Origin: Siphonodentalium dalli
Taxonomy: Eukaryota > Mollusca > Scaphopoda > Gadilida > Siphonodentaliidae
Assembly: GCA_032622095.1 (NCBI GenBank)
Contig: CP136064.1
Span: 170,568,310 to 170,632,309, forward strand
DNA length: 64,000 nucleotides
Direction of reading: 5' to 3'
Numbering within the stretch: the first letter of the stretch is position 1; the number at the start of each line of letters is the position of its first letter. Under the pieces are notes generated by a model that did no database searches, was not told the DNA's origin, and worked only from the letters and a program-made list of their open reading frames with translations. Positions 1 through 11,800 of this stretch are shown piece by piece. The position numbers and the translations under genes are program-made.

Positions 1-1580
1 GGGGAACATCTCTAGCCAGAGTTTAACCGAGCGAGTTCCACTCACTGCTTGAGCTGATTCTCTCCAAAAATACGGAAACGCATACTTGTATGTCGAATCG
101 CGAAAATACAAATACCAATGTTATGTTTAGTAAGTTTTCACACATTATATATTTTCCCGCCAAAACAGATTGAATAGTTCTGACTCGCTAACGACCAGGA
201 CTTCATGTTTGAAATACTTCAGAAATTATATAAGTCGCATTTTCATTTCAGTTGTCCCTACTAGTATGTTGTGCCATACATTTGCAATATGCTGCACAAT
301 ATCTGTATATACAGTTATGAATAGTTACCAGTATCGCTCACAAACCGCTAGTGGTATGTAATTCTAAATGCTTGATATAGGTACACCATTCTAACGCCCC
401 CTACCGGTTTAGCATCGGGAAGAAGTAAACGAGTGTTTGGGATGAATTTGATCTTTATTTTATAAGTTAGTTAATGAATGCATTTGCAGAAAATAGTCCC
501 CAGAATATTTACTGACATCGACCACCGTAGTAAGTTTTCACACAAAATCAGAATTGCCGTGTCGACAAAAGGCAACACTTTGTCAGAACACAAGCGACGA
601 TTTTGATTTGGTTGAGGGTGACCGGAGAATATGGTAGCCTAATTTTGATGCGCAAATTAGCGCTTCTAGTTTATTATCGAAAAACAGCCGGTTTGAGAGT
701 ATAATATATAGCTGAATAGCAGAATACAGCTAGGTTAGTTGAATACAGCTATTGTAGCTGTATTCTCACATTTGCCAGACCTGTTGGAAGTTGGAATCTT
801 TGGATGAAACTTACTGACTGAAGTCTGTTGAGAGTATAATCTTCATACTAGGCTTGGTAGTTTTTACTAAAATTTTAGTACCGGTAGGCTATAGGCTAGC
901 CTATAGGCTATAGCCTAGTATAGGATAGCATTTAATAGCTGAATTCAGCTGGGGCAGCTAATTGGGGGAGCTAATTTCAGCTAAAGTTCACATTATTTGC
1001 ATTACCTGGCACGGTAGCTTTTTCAGAAAACCATGCGACAATGACCAATTGAAATATTAAAACTGCGCATGGAATTGGAAATAGTAAATGATACTAGGAA
1101 TCATGAGTAAATCTAGGTTATGTCGAAGTTACGCTACCTCACTCTTTACAGTGCATTTTCAAGAAATTGCGCACAAGTAAATCAACCAATGAACAGTTTT
1201 ATAAACAGATAAACTACTTATTTCTGTAAATGCGTTACTATATATACAGTTAGATTCGGCTTTGTAATCAAAACTAACCCTTTCTTAGTCGCAAAAACTT
1301 TGTGGGCAGATAAATTTCGGTAACAGCAAAAACGCGGAACGGAAACGGATTTGTAGCCTCTCCGAGAAGTACAAGTTGACCGGAACATGGAACGAATTAC
1401 GAAATTTTATTATCAGTATGAGTGGTCATTGCTTCAGTGTGCGTGAACGTTGCTCATTTGTTATATAAATGGCCATGTATCGATCGGAATGGCACATTGA
1501 GATATCCATCAACATCAACTCAGATAAATCTTGAAAATCGGACATATTTTCGCCCATGTTGCCCAGGGCATGCAAGTAGT
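1..1580. other. No gene recognised; AT-rich with short AGCT-type palindromes
   Basis: I see no coding exon or mobile-element end here. The only local structure is a run of short self-complementary words. Around 884-920 GGCTATAGCC-type words alternate (GGCTATAGGCTAGCC followed by GGCTATAGCC), and between 700 and 985 AGCTGAATTCAGCT-like words recur. The longest open frame (170-361) has no recognisable domain and I treat it as chance. Confidence 0.5.
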
Positions 1581-1582
1581 AA

Positions 1583-2587
1583 GTAGGGTAATGTGGGGCA
1601 TAATGCGACGCGGGGCATAATGAGACAGACGGTCGTTATCAGGCCATATGATTTTTCCATGACTGAAGTTGAATCGCACATTTATTATTTTAGTAAGACC
1701 AATCTTAGAAGTGGACATCCCAATTGGACCGACATCATTATGACTGTTTAATCTGCACATGTATGCGACACGCCGGAGTAGGGGTACCCACATTTGGTGA
1801 CCACTTTTTGAATGGTTTATAACTTTAGGTAGGTCTTGTACATGTTAAAACGAGAACATCTTACCACTACCACCAAAGTTACATGCGTATTTTGGTAAAG
1901 TAAGACAAGTTATATAGTAAGTTGATCAGTTCTATGTACATCGGTTATTCACATTCACTCGTATTGGAGGAGAGACAGGTTGTCTGGTTGTGGGTACAAC
2001 CAGTACGAGAACAAATTATGATTAGGCATATCGCAAATCAAACCTGGAAAAATAAATCTTATCGTAACCTTAGTTCAAAAGAAAAGAAATAAAAAAACAT
2101 ATTCGATCATTCCCAAACATTAAAACATGATATAGATAAATAATTATTGTTAACCCTACCCCGGCCATTTTCCTGAAATCAAAACTTTATGGTGCTATTT
2201 TTACCCGCCATATACATCAATAAAATGTCTCATTGGTCTGCTGCTATGACTTTTAATAATGCTTATACATTCTTTCAATCCACAAAAGAAAAGAAACTGC
2301 AGACCGTCTTGCATTTATTAAGTTCGGTATAGCCTATGCTGATGTTGTAATGTCAAATGTGTCTCATTGTGCCCCGTGTATGGGGCATAATGCGACGGAT
2401 TGGGTACGTCGACGGGGAGTAATGGTGTTCAGAAATTGGTGCTTCCCAGGCAAGTGTGAGTATTAATATGTATAGTGGAAATATTTATCTAACTTTTAGT
2501 TTAATAATGTGCGCCCTTCCATCGTTTTTAGTGGCATGGTGGGGTCTAATGTGCTTATGTGTCGCATTATGCCCCACATTACCCTAC
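1583..2587. mobile_element. TIR element with iterated GGGGCATAATGCGAC phrase (about 1.0 kb)
   Basis: The ends are near-perfect inverted repeats: GTAGGGTAATGTGGGGCATA at 1583 and its complement ending at 2587. TA at each end fits a TA target duplication. Inside the termini the 15-mer GGGGCATAATGCGAC is repeated. Copies lie at 1595-1609 and 1612-1626 (one mismatch) on the left and 2561-2575 inverted on the right. There is an internal back-to-back pair at 2361-2375 (inverted, two mismatches) and 2382-2396. No transposase frame is visible, so it is non-autonomous. TA duplication hints at Tc1/mariner-type mobilisation, which is an inference. Confidence 0.8.
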
Positions 2588-2773
2588 GTTAATCCAGTAA
2601 AATGAAGGTACATACATGCACAGGGTTCAAACCCGCGCCAACTTTGTCCAGCATCTTTTATATATATGCTTAAATAGATAAGGACTCAGACATGTGGATT
2701 AGATCCCCCTCATGCATGTAACCTCCGTAATTTGTCGCCGTCGTCATGAAAGTCAGAAAAAAATCGATTAAAG

Positions 2774-3658
2774 GTAGGGGAGACCCGGGCAAAGCGGATC
2801 GCCCGGGCAAAGCCGATCACCTTATTATTTCAATACTATCAAATTATTCCTTATCTATCCGTATTTTAGAATAAGGTCGTTTCGTGTTGGGTTAGTTTTT
2901 ATACTTTTCCACAGAGAACAAGGTATACTAAAATTGTGTAGCCCAGTAGAACATTTTCGTCGACATTTTACGATTTTACCAAATTTATAATTATTGTGCG
3001 TTTGCGCATATCTATTGCGCAGGTCGATGATCACATACCCATCTACCCGAATAAATGTTGTCGGTGTCTTAGGCAATACATGTGTGGAATAAGACATTAT
3101 GTCAGTTTGCTAAATTCGATACCTAGGACACCCGCGTAATGCCCCAGGACTGTGAAAAAGATGTGCTGTGGGCAAAGCGGATCGGGCAAAGCGGATCATT
3201 CATACATAACACGACTAACTTCCGGTACACATGCGTAGATTTGGACAATTTTAATAAGATGGGTCGACAAAACTCGTACCTTGTCGGAGCTTGTCCATAA
3301 TTGAAAATTTTGAACGTTTGCAAAAACGCGATTTTAATTATTTGCAATAAATATGTATAATTGTCATAAATAAAACTGAAAAGTATATGATTAGTTGAGT
3401 AGTATTTCATTTTCAGAAGGATTCGTTTGCTGATCCGCTTTGCCCGATGTGGTGATCGGATTTGCCCGACGGCTGGGCAAATTAGCGGATCAAAATTAAA
3501 AAATCACCATAGCAACCAAACCAATATATGTATCCGAATGCATCCTACGACAAATGTTATAATGACATCATGAACTGACTGTGCTAATATTTATGATTGC
3601 TGGTTGCATTTTGTACAAGAAAACCTTACGTGATCCGCTTTGCCCGGGTCTCCCCTAC
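2774..3658. mobile_element. TIR element with iterated GGGCAAAGCGGATC phrase (885 bp)
   Basis: The termini are a perfect inverted repeat of about 27 bp beginning GTAGGGGAGACCCGGGCAAA, again with TA at both ends. The 14-mer GGGCAAAGCGGATC recurs at 2787-2800 and 2805-2818 (one mismatch), as a head-to-tail pair at 3170-3183 and 3184-3197, and inverted at 3432-3445, 3454-3467 (variant) and 3632-3645. A longer variant lies at 3475-3491. The layout copies that of the element at 1583-2587, although the sequence is different. No convincing protein-coding frame: the minus-strand frame at 3123-3410 matches nothing I know. Confidence 0.8.
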
Positions 3659-3663
3659 TCAAT

Positions 3664-3720
3664 CCGATTAAGCACCCCTAAATTACTATTTCTTTGGCTT
3701 GGGGGGTAAAAAATATCTGA
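3664..3720. repeat. Relic of the TTAA-flanked MITE family seen at 9179
   Basis: A stretch containing ATTACTATTTCTTTGGCTT followed by a G-run and AAAAATAT resembles 9200-9245 and, inverted, 9540-9585. It is an isolated fragment, with no TTAA duplication or partner end visible. Confidence 0.45.
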
Positions 3721-4099
3721 TTCCAGAGTCGTTATTTCGTGTGAATCTGGATTCAGAATCCGAATCCGATTATGGGGGCGGGGCTAATTCCCGATTCTAG
3801 ATAAGATTTTGAAATCCACGTGTTCTCCGATTATACTATGTTTAATGTTCTCCCAGCGTCAAACATGGCTCGTGTATTTGACACAAGTCTCATTTGTATC
3901 TTATATTTATAATGTTCATGTTTGTTGTGAAAGTCATGCTTTTCTTCTATGTGTATATACATGGCACCTAATTAGCTGACAATCCGGCTTAATCGCATCT
4001 TTTTTTCAAGTTAAAGTGTGTTTATTGATGAGGGCAAGAATTTCTAACAGCTCTAGATCTCCTGAATCAAATCCCGAAGACGTTGATAGGCTAGCACCA

Positions 4100-4205
4100 G
4101 GCAGCTCCGCATGTCGAGGCGTTTAGGAGATACAGCCGCCTGAATATAAGTGGTGAAAATTGATGTTCTCTGTGGGCGTGACTAAATCTTGCAGAGTTCA
4201 AAACT
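4100..4205. repeat. Inverted, diverged fragment related to the 3' part of elements A/B
   Basis: Words around the TGTGGGCGTGACT stretch, the AGAGTTCAAAACTCTCTGAGA region and CAGCTCCGCATGTCGAGGCG mirror 7573-7720 and 11305-11450 (AGTCACGCCCAC; CTCAACGTGCGGAGCTG) in reverse orientation. It is an old fragment of the same family. Confidence 0.45.
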
Positions 4206-4525
4206 CTCTGAGAGGTCAACATATACAGGGTACATAATTATATGTTTTCTGTAGTGCCGAAACACAGGCACCTTTTGGGGCAAAGAGTTGTGCATTAGTT
4301 GGGAAACAAAGCTTTGAGGTACCCGTTGTGGTCTTGTGATTGCATGTGAGATGCATCTCCCAATCGCACAAACATAAAAGTAAAGCTTATCTCATATATA
4401 TTTTGAAGACCTCTGTTTGTCTGTATGTTTGTTTGTCTGTATGTTTGTCTGTCATTTATACAAATCTACGATTCTCGACCGATCGGGACGAAACTTGGTA
4501 CGTGTGTGTAGTTTGGCCAGGCGGT

Positions 4526-4868
4526 CGACGTTGTCGTATTGGCGAGCCCGTGCGGCGCCCGTGCAGCGCATGCGCAGACGAGATCTCGAAAACGGGTGGA
4601 GCTATCGACTTGAAATTTGCTATGTGAATGTATCTTGCCCCGGATACGAATTTTATCGGGTCGCCGAGCCCGTGCGACGCCAGCTTCGCGCATGCGCAGA
4701 CGAGATATCGGAAACGGGTGGAGCTATCGACTTGAAATTTGCTATGTGAATGTATCTTGCCCCGGATACGAATTTTATCGGGTCGCCGAGCCCGTGCGAC
4801 GCCAGCTTCGCGCATACGCAGACCAGATCTCGGAAACGGGTGGAGCTATCGACTTGAAATTTGGTTTT
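4526..4868. repeat. Tandem repeat, 122 bp unit, ~2.8 copies
   Basis: The unit starts again at 4641 and 4763 (exactly 122 bp apart), with a more diverged first copy from about 4526. Each unit contains GCGCATGCGCAGACGAGAT and GGAGCTATCGACTTGAAATT. Because 122 is not a multiple of three, the unit opens overlapping frames on both strands, which explains the short open frames seen at 4340-4871. I do not regard them as genes. Confidence 0.8.
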
Positions 4869-4983
4869 TGAATAGCCCGGACAACGTCGGGCTCATCGGC
4901 TAGTTATATATATAGGGTCGCAGGACTATATATAGTCGATATATCAGTCAATTTAGTTTATTAAATACCCACACGTACAAGTT

Positions 4984-5130
4984 CTAGGGACTTGGCTAGA
5001 GGGTTTTCATGGGGTGTGTCCACCTTCAAATTGCCAACTGCACCCCCCTTGAACCAGGCACTAAATCGCCAGGTTAGCAGAATTCCATTTGCACCCCGTC
5101 CCCTTTGAAATATCCAACCTGACATATCCT
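4984..5130. repeat. Fragment related to the element end at 12789
   Basis: TAGGGACTTGGCTAGAGGGT followed by GGGGTGTGTCCACC, and then CCAACTGCACCCCCC, parallel 12792-12870 (AGGGACGTAGCTAGAGGGTA; GGGGGTGTCCACC; CCAACTGCACTCCCC). It is a partial, diverged copy of that element family lying inside the foldback. Confidence 0.5.
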
Positions 5131-5910
5131 AAGGTTAGAAAACACCCACCTGATGCCCATGCATTTCATTCCAAAATTTCCCGCTAAATACTGGTTGGAA
5201 AATCATACAATGAGAACAATTCCAACATATATATCTGCTGTCAAAATACCATCTAATCTTGTGTCTGGCATGAACTTTCCAAATATAGGGGTATAGATAC
5301 CCCAACCAACCGCTGTCTCTGCGTCCATATACAACTGACAAGTTTCATGTGTTCTCCAAAACGTCTTCGGAATTTGATTCCGGAGAGCTGTTAGAAATTC
5401 TTGCCCTTATCAATAAACAAACTTAAACTTGAAAATAGATTCGATTGAATGCGGATGTTCAGCTAATTAGGTGCTACTATGCATATACAAATCGAACAAA
5501 TGCATGACTTTACCATGCACATAAATATAATAATGAATACTTGTGCCAAATACACGAGCGATGTTTGACTCTGAGAGAACATTAAACCTAGTATACCGGC
5601 GACAATGTGGATTTCAAAACCTGACCTATAGAATCAGCGTAATGGCGGTTTAGCCCTGCCCCCGTAATAAGTTTCCGATTCTGAATCTGGATTCTCAGTC
5701 CCATGAAATAACGATACTGATCTTACACAATTACTATACTTACTGAGATTGTGTGCCCTTCAATATTGGCAGTTTTTTGGGGATCTGTTCTTCAGGAATG
5801 CTTTTATCCAATCCAGAGTTGTTCCCCGTGTTCCGTTTTCACTGAGCAATATATATATATAGAAGTTTAGTATATATGACTGACCTTAATTGTCAAAACT
5901 TTACTGAAAT

Positions 5911-6141
5911 CTCGCGGCCATATATTGGATCCACCAGGTCTGGTTCCGTGGTTTTAGTGCTACAGGTCAAAGTTTTGGAGTAGCATTCCATATATGGAAG
6001 TCATGAATAATTGAAAAGCTCCATATTTGGAAATGTAACTCCAAAACTTTGACCATGCAATAGCACCAAAAACACGGAACCGGGGCTGGCAGCATAACTG
6101 AAACCACGGAACGGAGCTGGGTCAATCCAATGCGGCCGCGA
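5911..6141. mobile_element. Palindromic MITE (~230 bp)
   Basis: CTCGCGGCCATATATTGGAT at 5911 pairs with ATCCAATGCGGCCGCGA ending at 6141. An inner arm at 5941-5979 (GGTTCCGTGGTTTTAGTGCT, CAAAGTTTTGGAG) pairs with 6041-6083. The whole unit folds into one long hairpin. No target duplication is evident. Confidence 0.6.
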
Positions 6142-6216
6142 CCCAGCGATCTCGCTTATTGAACTAGTTGCATGCATGGCGACTATAATTGTTTAAAAAA
6201 TAAACCTAGCGCTCAT

Positions 6217-8039
6217 GGTTGATTCTCCCTTAAACGGGCAAATTGATGTCTCGTGTACAATTGTTCCATAAAAATATGATTGTGCCACAAACAAGACCTA
6301 TTGTGGCGTTCCATTTCACTGAGGAGCATTTGGCACAACGTTATGATATAACAGTATTGTAATATATCAACACATGCCTTTAGTTACATGATCAAAACAA
6401 CGAGAAAAAACACGAAAATCGCACTGTCTCATCGCCTAACTGCGAAATTTCATTTTATTCCTATTAAGTTATATTACCTCTAATTGACAGAGAACGTGCA
6501 GTGTTATGTTATTTCTTGGACTGTTTATCTATGAATATCATTTATGATGCACGTTTTTCGTGGTTAATTTGATGTAAATATTGACTCTGAAACATAGAAA
6601 ACCGCCTGTCTCGAGAAATGTCCACACCGCGACATTATTTACAATATAGGCCATCCCGGTTCCATTTTAACTAAGGTCAACAACCTACCATATGCATAAG
6701 AAAGTTTTGCCTTTTGACATTTTGTTTTGAAGATTTTGGACAATATAAAGAATCGAAACACATGAAAAATGAGACGAAAATAAGTGTATACCCTCCAGTG
6801 CACCTTAATTAATGTCCACACCGCGACGCTATCGGGACTAGAAAATATGTCGGGAGACTACCAAATTGCTCAAATAGTATACACATGGGGTGAAGAATCG
6901 AGAATAAAAACGAATGGACGCCTGACATAAACAGAAAGTGAAAAAAAATGAAGAAACTATAAAAATTGTCCACACCGCGACGCAGAATAACGTTACAGCC
7001 AGCCACAGACACATTTCACGATTATAATTTTTGGGTGGTTCTGTTGTAAAAGGGTCAACACGATGTACATACACATATAGTTCCTATTGGATCGGGGGTG
7101 TGAGTGAGTGAGTGAGGGGGGTGTGCTCAGAGAGAAGCAAATGACAATTTGAAAATCAACTGTTTCGGTACATTTCAACAATCGTTCTGCCTGTGGGACG
7201 ATTTCCGGCTCGTGTGGTATAGCAAAGGCGTCAATGACACATTTTGGGCCATCGGAATATCTCACGGACAATTCTATCTGATTGAGCTCATCGAAAAACC
7301 CCTAAATACCAAATTTCATTTTGATATCTTGAAACATGTAAGAGAAATCCATCGATATTGTTTTCTATTGTAAATTCTCTTTGCAATTTGGCGAACCCCT
7401 TGAGGAACAGAGTTTGATTGACGTATGTTCACGTTGTCTACACCAGAGTTCCTCCATCGTTTGGCGTCAAACCAAGTGTGCGATGGACCAGGGAATGCCC
7501 GACTTGATAGGAATCGGCATTTATGCGATCAAAATCTGTTTCCTATTATCAGATCTGTACCTTTGTATTCGTTGACATCTTAGAGAGTTTGAACTCTAAG
7601 TCACGCCCACAAAACACACAAATTTCCGCCATCTATATTCAAATGGCCGTATTTCATAGACGTCTCAACGTGCGGAGCTGGGCGATACGTCGTTTGGACT
7701 GATACATCGCCGGCTACTCCATGATGAACGTGTTGATAATTCAACTATTAAATGGCAAACAAGTGGCAAAAGTTTGGTTGGTTTCCATTAAACATGATAT
7801 TCGAATTAAACACACGTTTTGGAGAAAGAGCGAATTTGACAATGATGTCGCCCTGATTCAACCCAGAAACTTAATTAGCACATGCTGTAATGAACGACCT
7901 TGGTTGGCCTTGACCTTGCCCTATAATTTTGCCAAATGTCATTTTCGTGGTCACCAATATCTGTGCTACATACTCGCATAAAATTCATCGGCATGTGACA
8001 TATTCTGGACGAATATGTTCATTTAAGGGAGAATCACCC
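6217..8039. mobile_element. TIR element A (1.8 kb), first of two direct copies
   Basis: The left end GGTTGATTCTCCCTTAAA pairs with TTTAAGGGAGAATCACCC at the right end. It is nearly identical along its length to 9916-11800, in the same orientation. It contains three copies of TGTCCACACCGCGAC (6619-6633, 6813-6827, 6967-6981). Open frames at 7149-7373 (74 codons) and 7381-7575 (64 codons) are also present in the second copy. Their products match no family I know, so I do not call them genes. No transposase is recognisable. Confidence 0.8.
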
Positions 8040-9915
8040 ATATATATGCGAGCATCGCATATAAAAGAGAATACGTTGACCTTGTAAGCCAGTGCATTCT
8101 CTTAAATATGCGAGACTCGCATATTTTAGAGAGACCACTGGCACGGGATTTTTAATGCTGCACCAGCCATGAATTCAGCCTGTGACGCCATGACACATTC
8201 TTGTTAAAGAGCCTAACGCGTCCAAACTATGATATTTCAGAGTGATTAATTGTTGTGTTTCAACAGTTACGGTGTGCATGTTGAGTTACCATTTTCATGA
8301 TTGTTGTGTGCAATCTTGCTCATTAGCACTTTTAGTAGAACAAATATGATCAGACACGATTTCCCAAGGAATTTTGCAGTATTGTTAAATAACCACACAT
8401 AAATCTTTCACACCACTTTTGAACAGTTATCGATTCTCTCTTAAGCGTCGATGATAAGTCGACAATTAAACATTATTTCATTGCACGGTTAACCGGTCGT
8501 TATCAAATGGCTCACCCCAATGCCCGTGTCCCGTGTCTACTTGTTCTAGCCTTTAAATTGTGCGTCTGTCCCCAGAGGGTAAATTTAGTGATGCAACCCC
8601 GCATAGCGGGCTAGCATCACCAAATTCACCCTCTGGGGACCTCATTCTGATTACACCTCAGCAGAATGAGGTCCCAGATGGTGATGCTAGCCCGCTATGT
8701 GGGGTAGCATTACTAAATTCCCCCCCCTGGGGACCTCATTCTGCAAATGACAGACACACTATTTCAAAGTGTTTTTCGCCAAAATTTCAGTCACTTTATT
8801 AATTCCAACCCCCGGTGGACGAGATGGGGGCGACTTCTCTCTTTTGCCGTGACCCTGCAAGTTAAGCAATAAGCCTTGAAATAGTGTGTCTGTCATTTGC
8901 AGAAAGAGGTCCCCAGGGGTGAATTTAGTGATGCTACCCCACATAGCGGGCTAGCATCACCAAATTCACCCTCTGGGAACCTCATTCTGCTGAGGTGTAA
9001 GCAGCATGAGGTCCCCAGAGGGTGAATTTGGTGATGCTAGCCCGCTATGTGGGGTAGCATCACTAAATTCACCCCCTGGGGACAGACGCACAATTTCAAG
9101 GCTAGAACAAGTAGTCACGGGCATTGGGGTGAGCCATTTTATAACGACCGGTGTACCGTGCAATGAAATAATGTTTAAAGGTACTCAACCCGATAAAACT
9201 CCTCTCAATTACTATTTCAATGGCTTCGGGGGTCAAAAATATTTGATTCGAGTCGAGGAAGTCACCCATCAAAGCTCAGATTTGTTAGATATCGATTTTA
9301 GAAATCTATTATTTTTCATTATCGGGAATACTATCTGGCCCAGAACTCAGTCAAAATTGCGTTAAAATTACCACTTGATTTTAGAGTTATTCATCCTTGT
9401 CTGTTTGAATAGATTTGGAGTACACATCCAGAGCAGATTACGGCAGTTATTAGTACTCATCTCGAGAACATAACAAATTTGAAAAATCAATATCTAATAA
9501 CTCTGAGCTTTGTTTGATGGGTTCCTCGACTCGAATCAAATATTTTTTACCCCCAAAGCCAAAGAAATAGTAATATAGGACCCTCTGATCGGATTGTTGT
9601 TGTTGGAATCTGTTGAGATGGGGACCCTCTTTACGGGTTGAGTACCTTTAATTGTCGACTTATCGTCGACGCTTATATAGGAGAAACTCGATAACTGTTC
9701 AAAAGTGGTGTGAAAGATTTATGTGTGATTATTTAACAATACTGCAAAATTCCTTGGGAAATCGTTTCTGATCATATTTTTTCTACTAACAGTTGCTTAA
9801 CTTGCTGCGTCACGGCAAGAGGGAAGTCGCCCCCATCTCGTCCACCGGGGTTGGAATTAATAAAGTGACTGAAATTTTGGCGAAAAACACTTTGCCAATA
9901 CATTCTCTTATATAT
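8040..9915. repeat. Nested palindromic cluster between elements A and B
   Basis: The segment 8332-8466 is the reverse complement of about 9650-9787, and 8467-8600 of about 9055-9178. The segment 8768-8866 is the reverse complement of about 9793-9890. At the centre a block containing GATGCTAGCCCGCTATGTGG recurs four times (about 8567-8640, 8660-8740, 8905-8985, 9009-9085), alternating in orientation. Near the left edge ATGCGAGCATCGCAT and ATGCGAGACTCGCAT are short palindromes. The open frames here (for example 8560-8802 and 9006-9365) are by-products of the palindromes. Confidence 0.7.
9179..9647. mobile_element. TTAA-flanked MITE with long inverted arms (469 bp)
   Basis: The ends AGGTACTCAACCCG and CGGGTTGAGTACCT are flanked directly by TTAA (9175-9178 and 9648-9651). 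The arms are inverted over roughly 130 bp each. TTAA duplication is characteristic of piggyBac-type insertion. The other arm of the surrounding palindrome (around 8458-8480) keeps the uninterrupted sequence GACAATTAAAC, which gives a paralogous empty site and dates this insertion after the palindrome formed. Confidence 0.85.
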
Positions 9916-11800
9916 GGGTGATTCTCCCTTAAACGGGCAAATTGATGTCTCGTGTATATACAATTGTTCCATAAAAATATGATTGTGCCACAAACAAGAC
10001 CTATTGTGGCGTTACATTTCACTGAGGAGCATGTGGCACAACGTTATGAATAACAGTATTGTAATATATCAACACATGCCTTTAGTTACATGATCAAAAC
10101 AACGAGTAAACACGAAAATCGCACTGTCTCATCGCCTAACTGCATGCGAAATTTCATTTTATTCCTATTAAGTTATCTTACCTCTAATTGACAGAGAACG
10201 TGCAGTGTTATGTTATTTCTTGGACTGTTTATCTATGAATATCATTTATGATGCACGTTTTTCGTGGTTTGATGTAAATATTGACTCTGAAACATCGAAA
10301 ACCGCCTGTCTCGAGAAATGTCCACACCGCGACATTATTTACAATATATAGGCCATCCCGGTTCCATTTTAACTAAGGTCAACAACCTACCATATGCATA
10401 AGAAAGTTTTGCCTTTTGACATTTTGTTTTGAAGATTTTGGACAATATAAAGAATCGAAACACATGAAAAATGAGACGAAAATAAGTGTACCCTCCAGTG
10501 CACCTTAATTAATGTCCACATCGCGACGCTATCAAAGGAACTAGAAAATATGTCGGGAGACTACCAAAATTGCTCAAATAGTACACATGGGGTGAAGAAT
10601 CGTGAAAAAAAAAACGAATGGACGCCTGACATAAACAGAAAGTGAAAAAGAATGAAGAAACTATAAAAATTGTCCACACCGCGACATGTCCACAACCCGA
10701 CGCAGAATAACGTTACAGCCAGCCACAGACACATTTCACGATTATAATTTTTGGGTGGTTCTGTTGTAAAAGGGTCAACACGGTGTACATACACATATAG
10801 TTCCTATTGGATCGGGGGATGTGAGTGAGTGAGCGGGGGGGGGGTGTGCTCAGAGAGAAGCAGATGACAATTTGAAAATCAACTGTTTCGGTACATTTCA
10901 ACAATCGTTCTGCCTGTGGGACGATTTCCGGCTCGTGTGGTATAGCAAAGGCGTCAATGACACATTTTGGGCCATCGGAATATCTCACGGACAATTCTAT
11001 CTGATTGAGCTCATCGTAAAACCCCTAAATACCAAATTTCAGTTCGATGTCTTGAAACATGTAAGAGAAATCCATCGACATTGTTTTCTATTGTAAATTC
11101 TCTTTGCAATTTGGCGAACCCCTTGAAGAACAGAGTTTGATTGACGTATGTTCACGTTGTCTACACCAGAGTTCCTCGCGAGGCTCCATCGTTTGGCGTC
11201 AAACCAAGTGTACGATGAACCAGGGCATGCCCGACTTGATAGGAATCGGCATTTATGCGATCAAAATCTGTTACCTATTATCAGATCTGCACCTTTGTAT
11301 TCGTTGATATCTTAGAGAATTTGAACTCTAAGTCACGCCCACAAAACACACACATTTCCACCATCTATATTCAAATGTCCGTATTTCATAGACGTCTCAA
11401 CGTGCGGAACTGGGCGATACGTCGTTTGGACTGATACATCGTCGGCTACTCCATGATGTACGTGTTGATAATTCAACTATTAAAGGGCAAATGGCAAACA
11501 AGTGGCAAAAGTTTGGTTGGTTTCCATTAATCATGATATTCGAATTAAACACACGTTTTGGAGACTGAAAGAGCGAATTTGACAATGACGTCGCCCTGAT
11601 TCAACACAGAAACGTCATTAGCACATGCTGTAATGAACGACATTGATTGACCTTGACCTTGCCCTATAATTTTGCCAAATGTCACTTTCGTGGTCACCAA
11701 TATCTGTTCTACATACTCGCATAAAATTCATCGGCATGTGACATATGTCATTTTTTCAGAATTTTCTGGACGAATTTGTTCATTTAAGGGAGAATCACCC
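9916..11800. mobile_element. TIR element B (1.9 kb), second direct copy
   Basis: It is bounded by GGGTGATTCTCCCTTAAA and TTTAAGGGAGAATCACCC, a perfect 18 bp inverted repeat. It differs from copy A by scattered substitutions and small indels. One of these is an extra partial copy of the TGTCCACACCGCGAC motif around 10686. The frames at 10872-11096 and 11104-11307 correspond to those in copy A, but the differences include several amino-acid changes and an insertion of three codons, so purifying selection is not obvious. Confidence 0.8.

Larger units (their letters stand above)
3724..5720. mobile_element. Foldback element with ~365 bp inverted arms
   Basis: The left arm (about 3724-4088) is an imperfect reverse complement of the right arm (about 5357-5720). 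Shared landmarks include GGATTCAGAATC, GGGGGCGGGGCTAA (right arm GGGGGCAGGGCTAA), the run around AGCTGTTAGAAATTCTTGCCC, and ACGTCTTCGG. The 1.27 kb between the arms holds three other repeats (4100-4205, 4526-4868, 4984-5130). Exact ends and target duplication are not clear, so it may be an old transposon with long degenerate TIRs. Confidence 0.65.
6217..11800. mobile_element. Composite of elements A and B around a palindromic cluster, flanked by TCAT
   Basis: Two direct copies of one TIR element bracket 1.9 kb of palindromic repeats. The outermost ends abut TCAT at 6213-6216 and TCAT at 11801-11804, a possible 4 bp target duplication of the whole unit. By contrast, the inner ends face ATATATAT (8040-8047) and TTATATAT (9908-9915). 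This could be a composite transposon, or two nested or independent insertions. A 4 bp match alone is weak evidence. Confidence 0.45.

Noticed and set aside
4340-4871. Overlapping Arg/Ala-rich frames on both strands
   Set aside because: They are produced by the 122 bp tandem repeat, which shifts frame between units.
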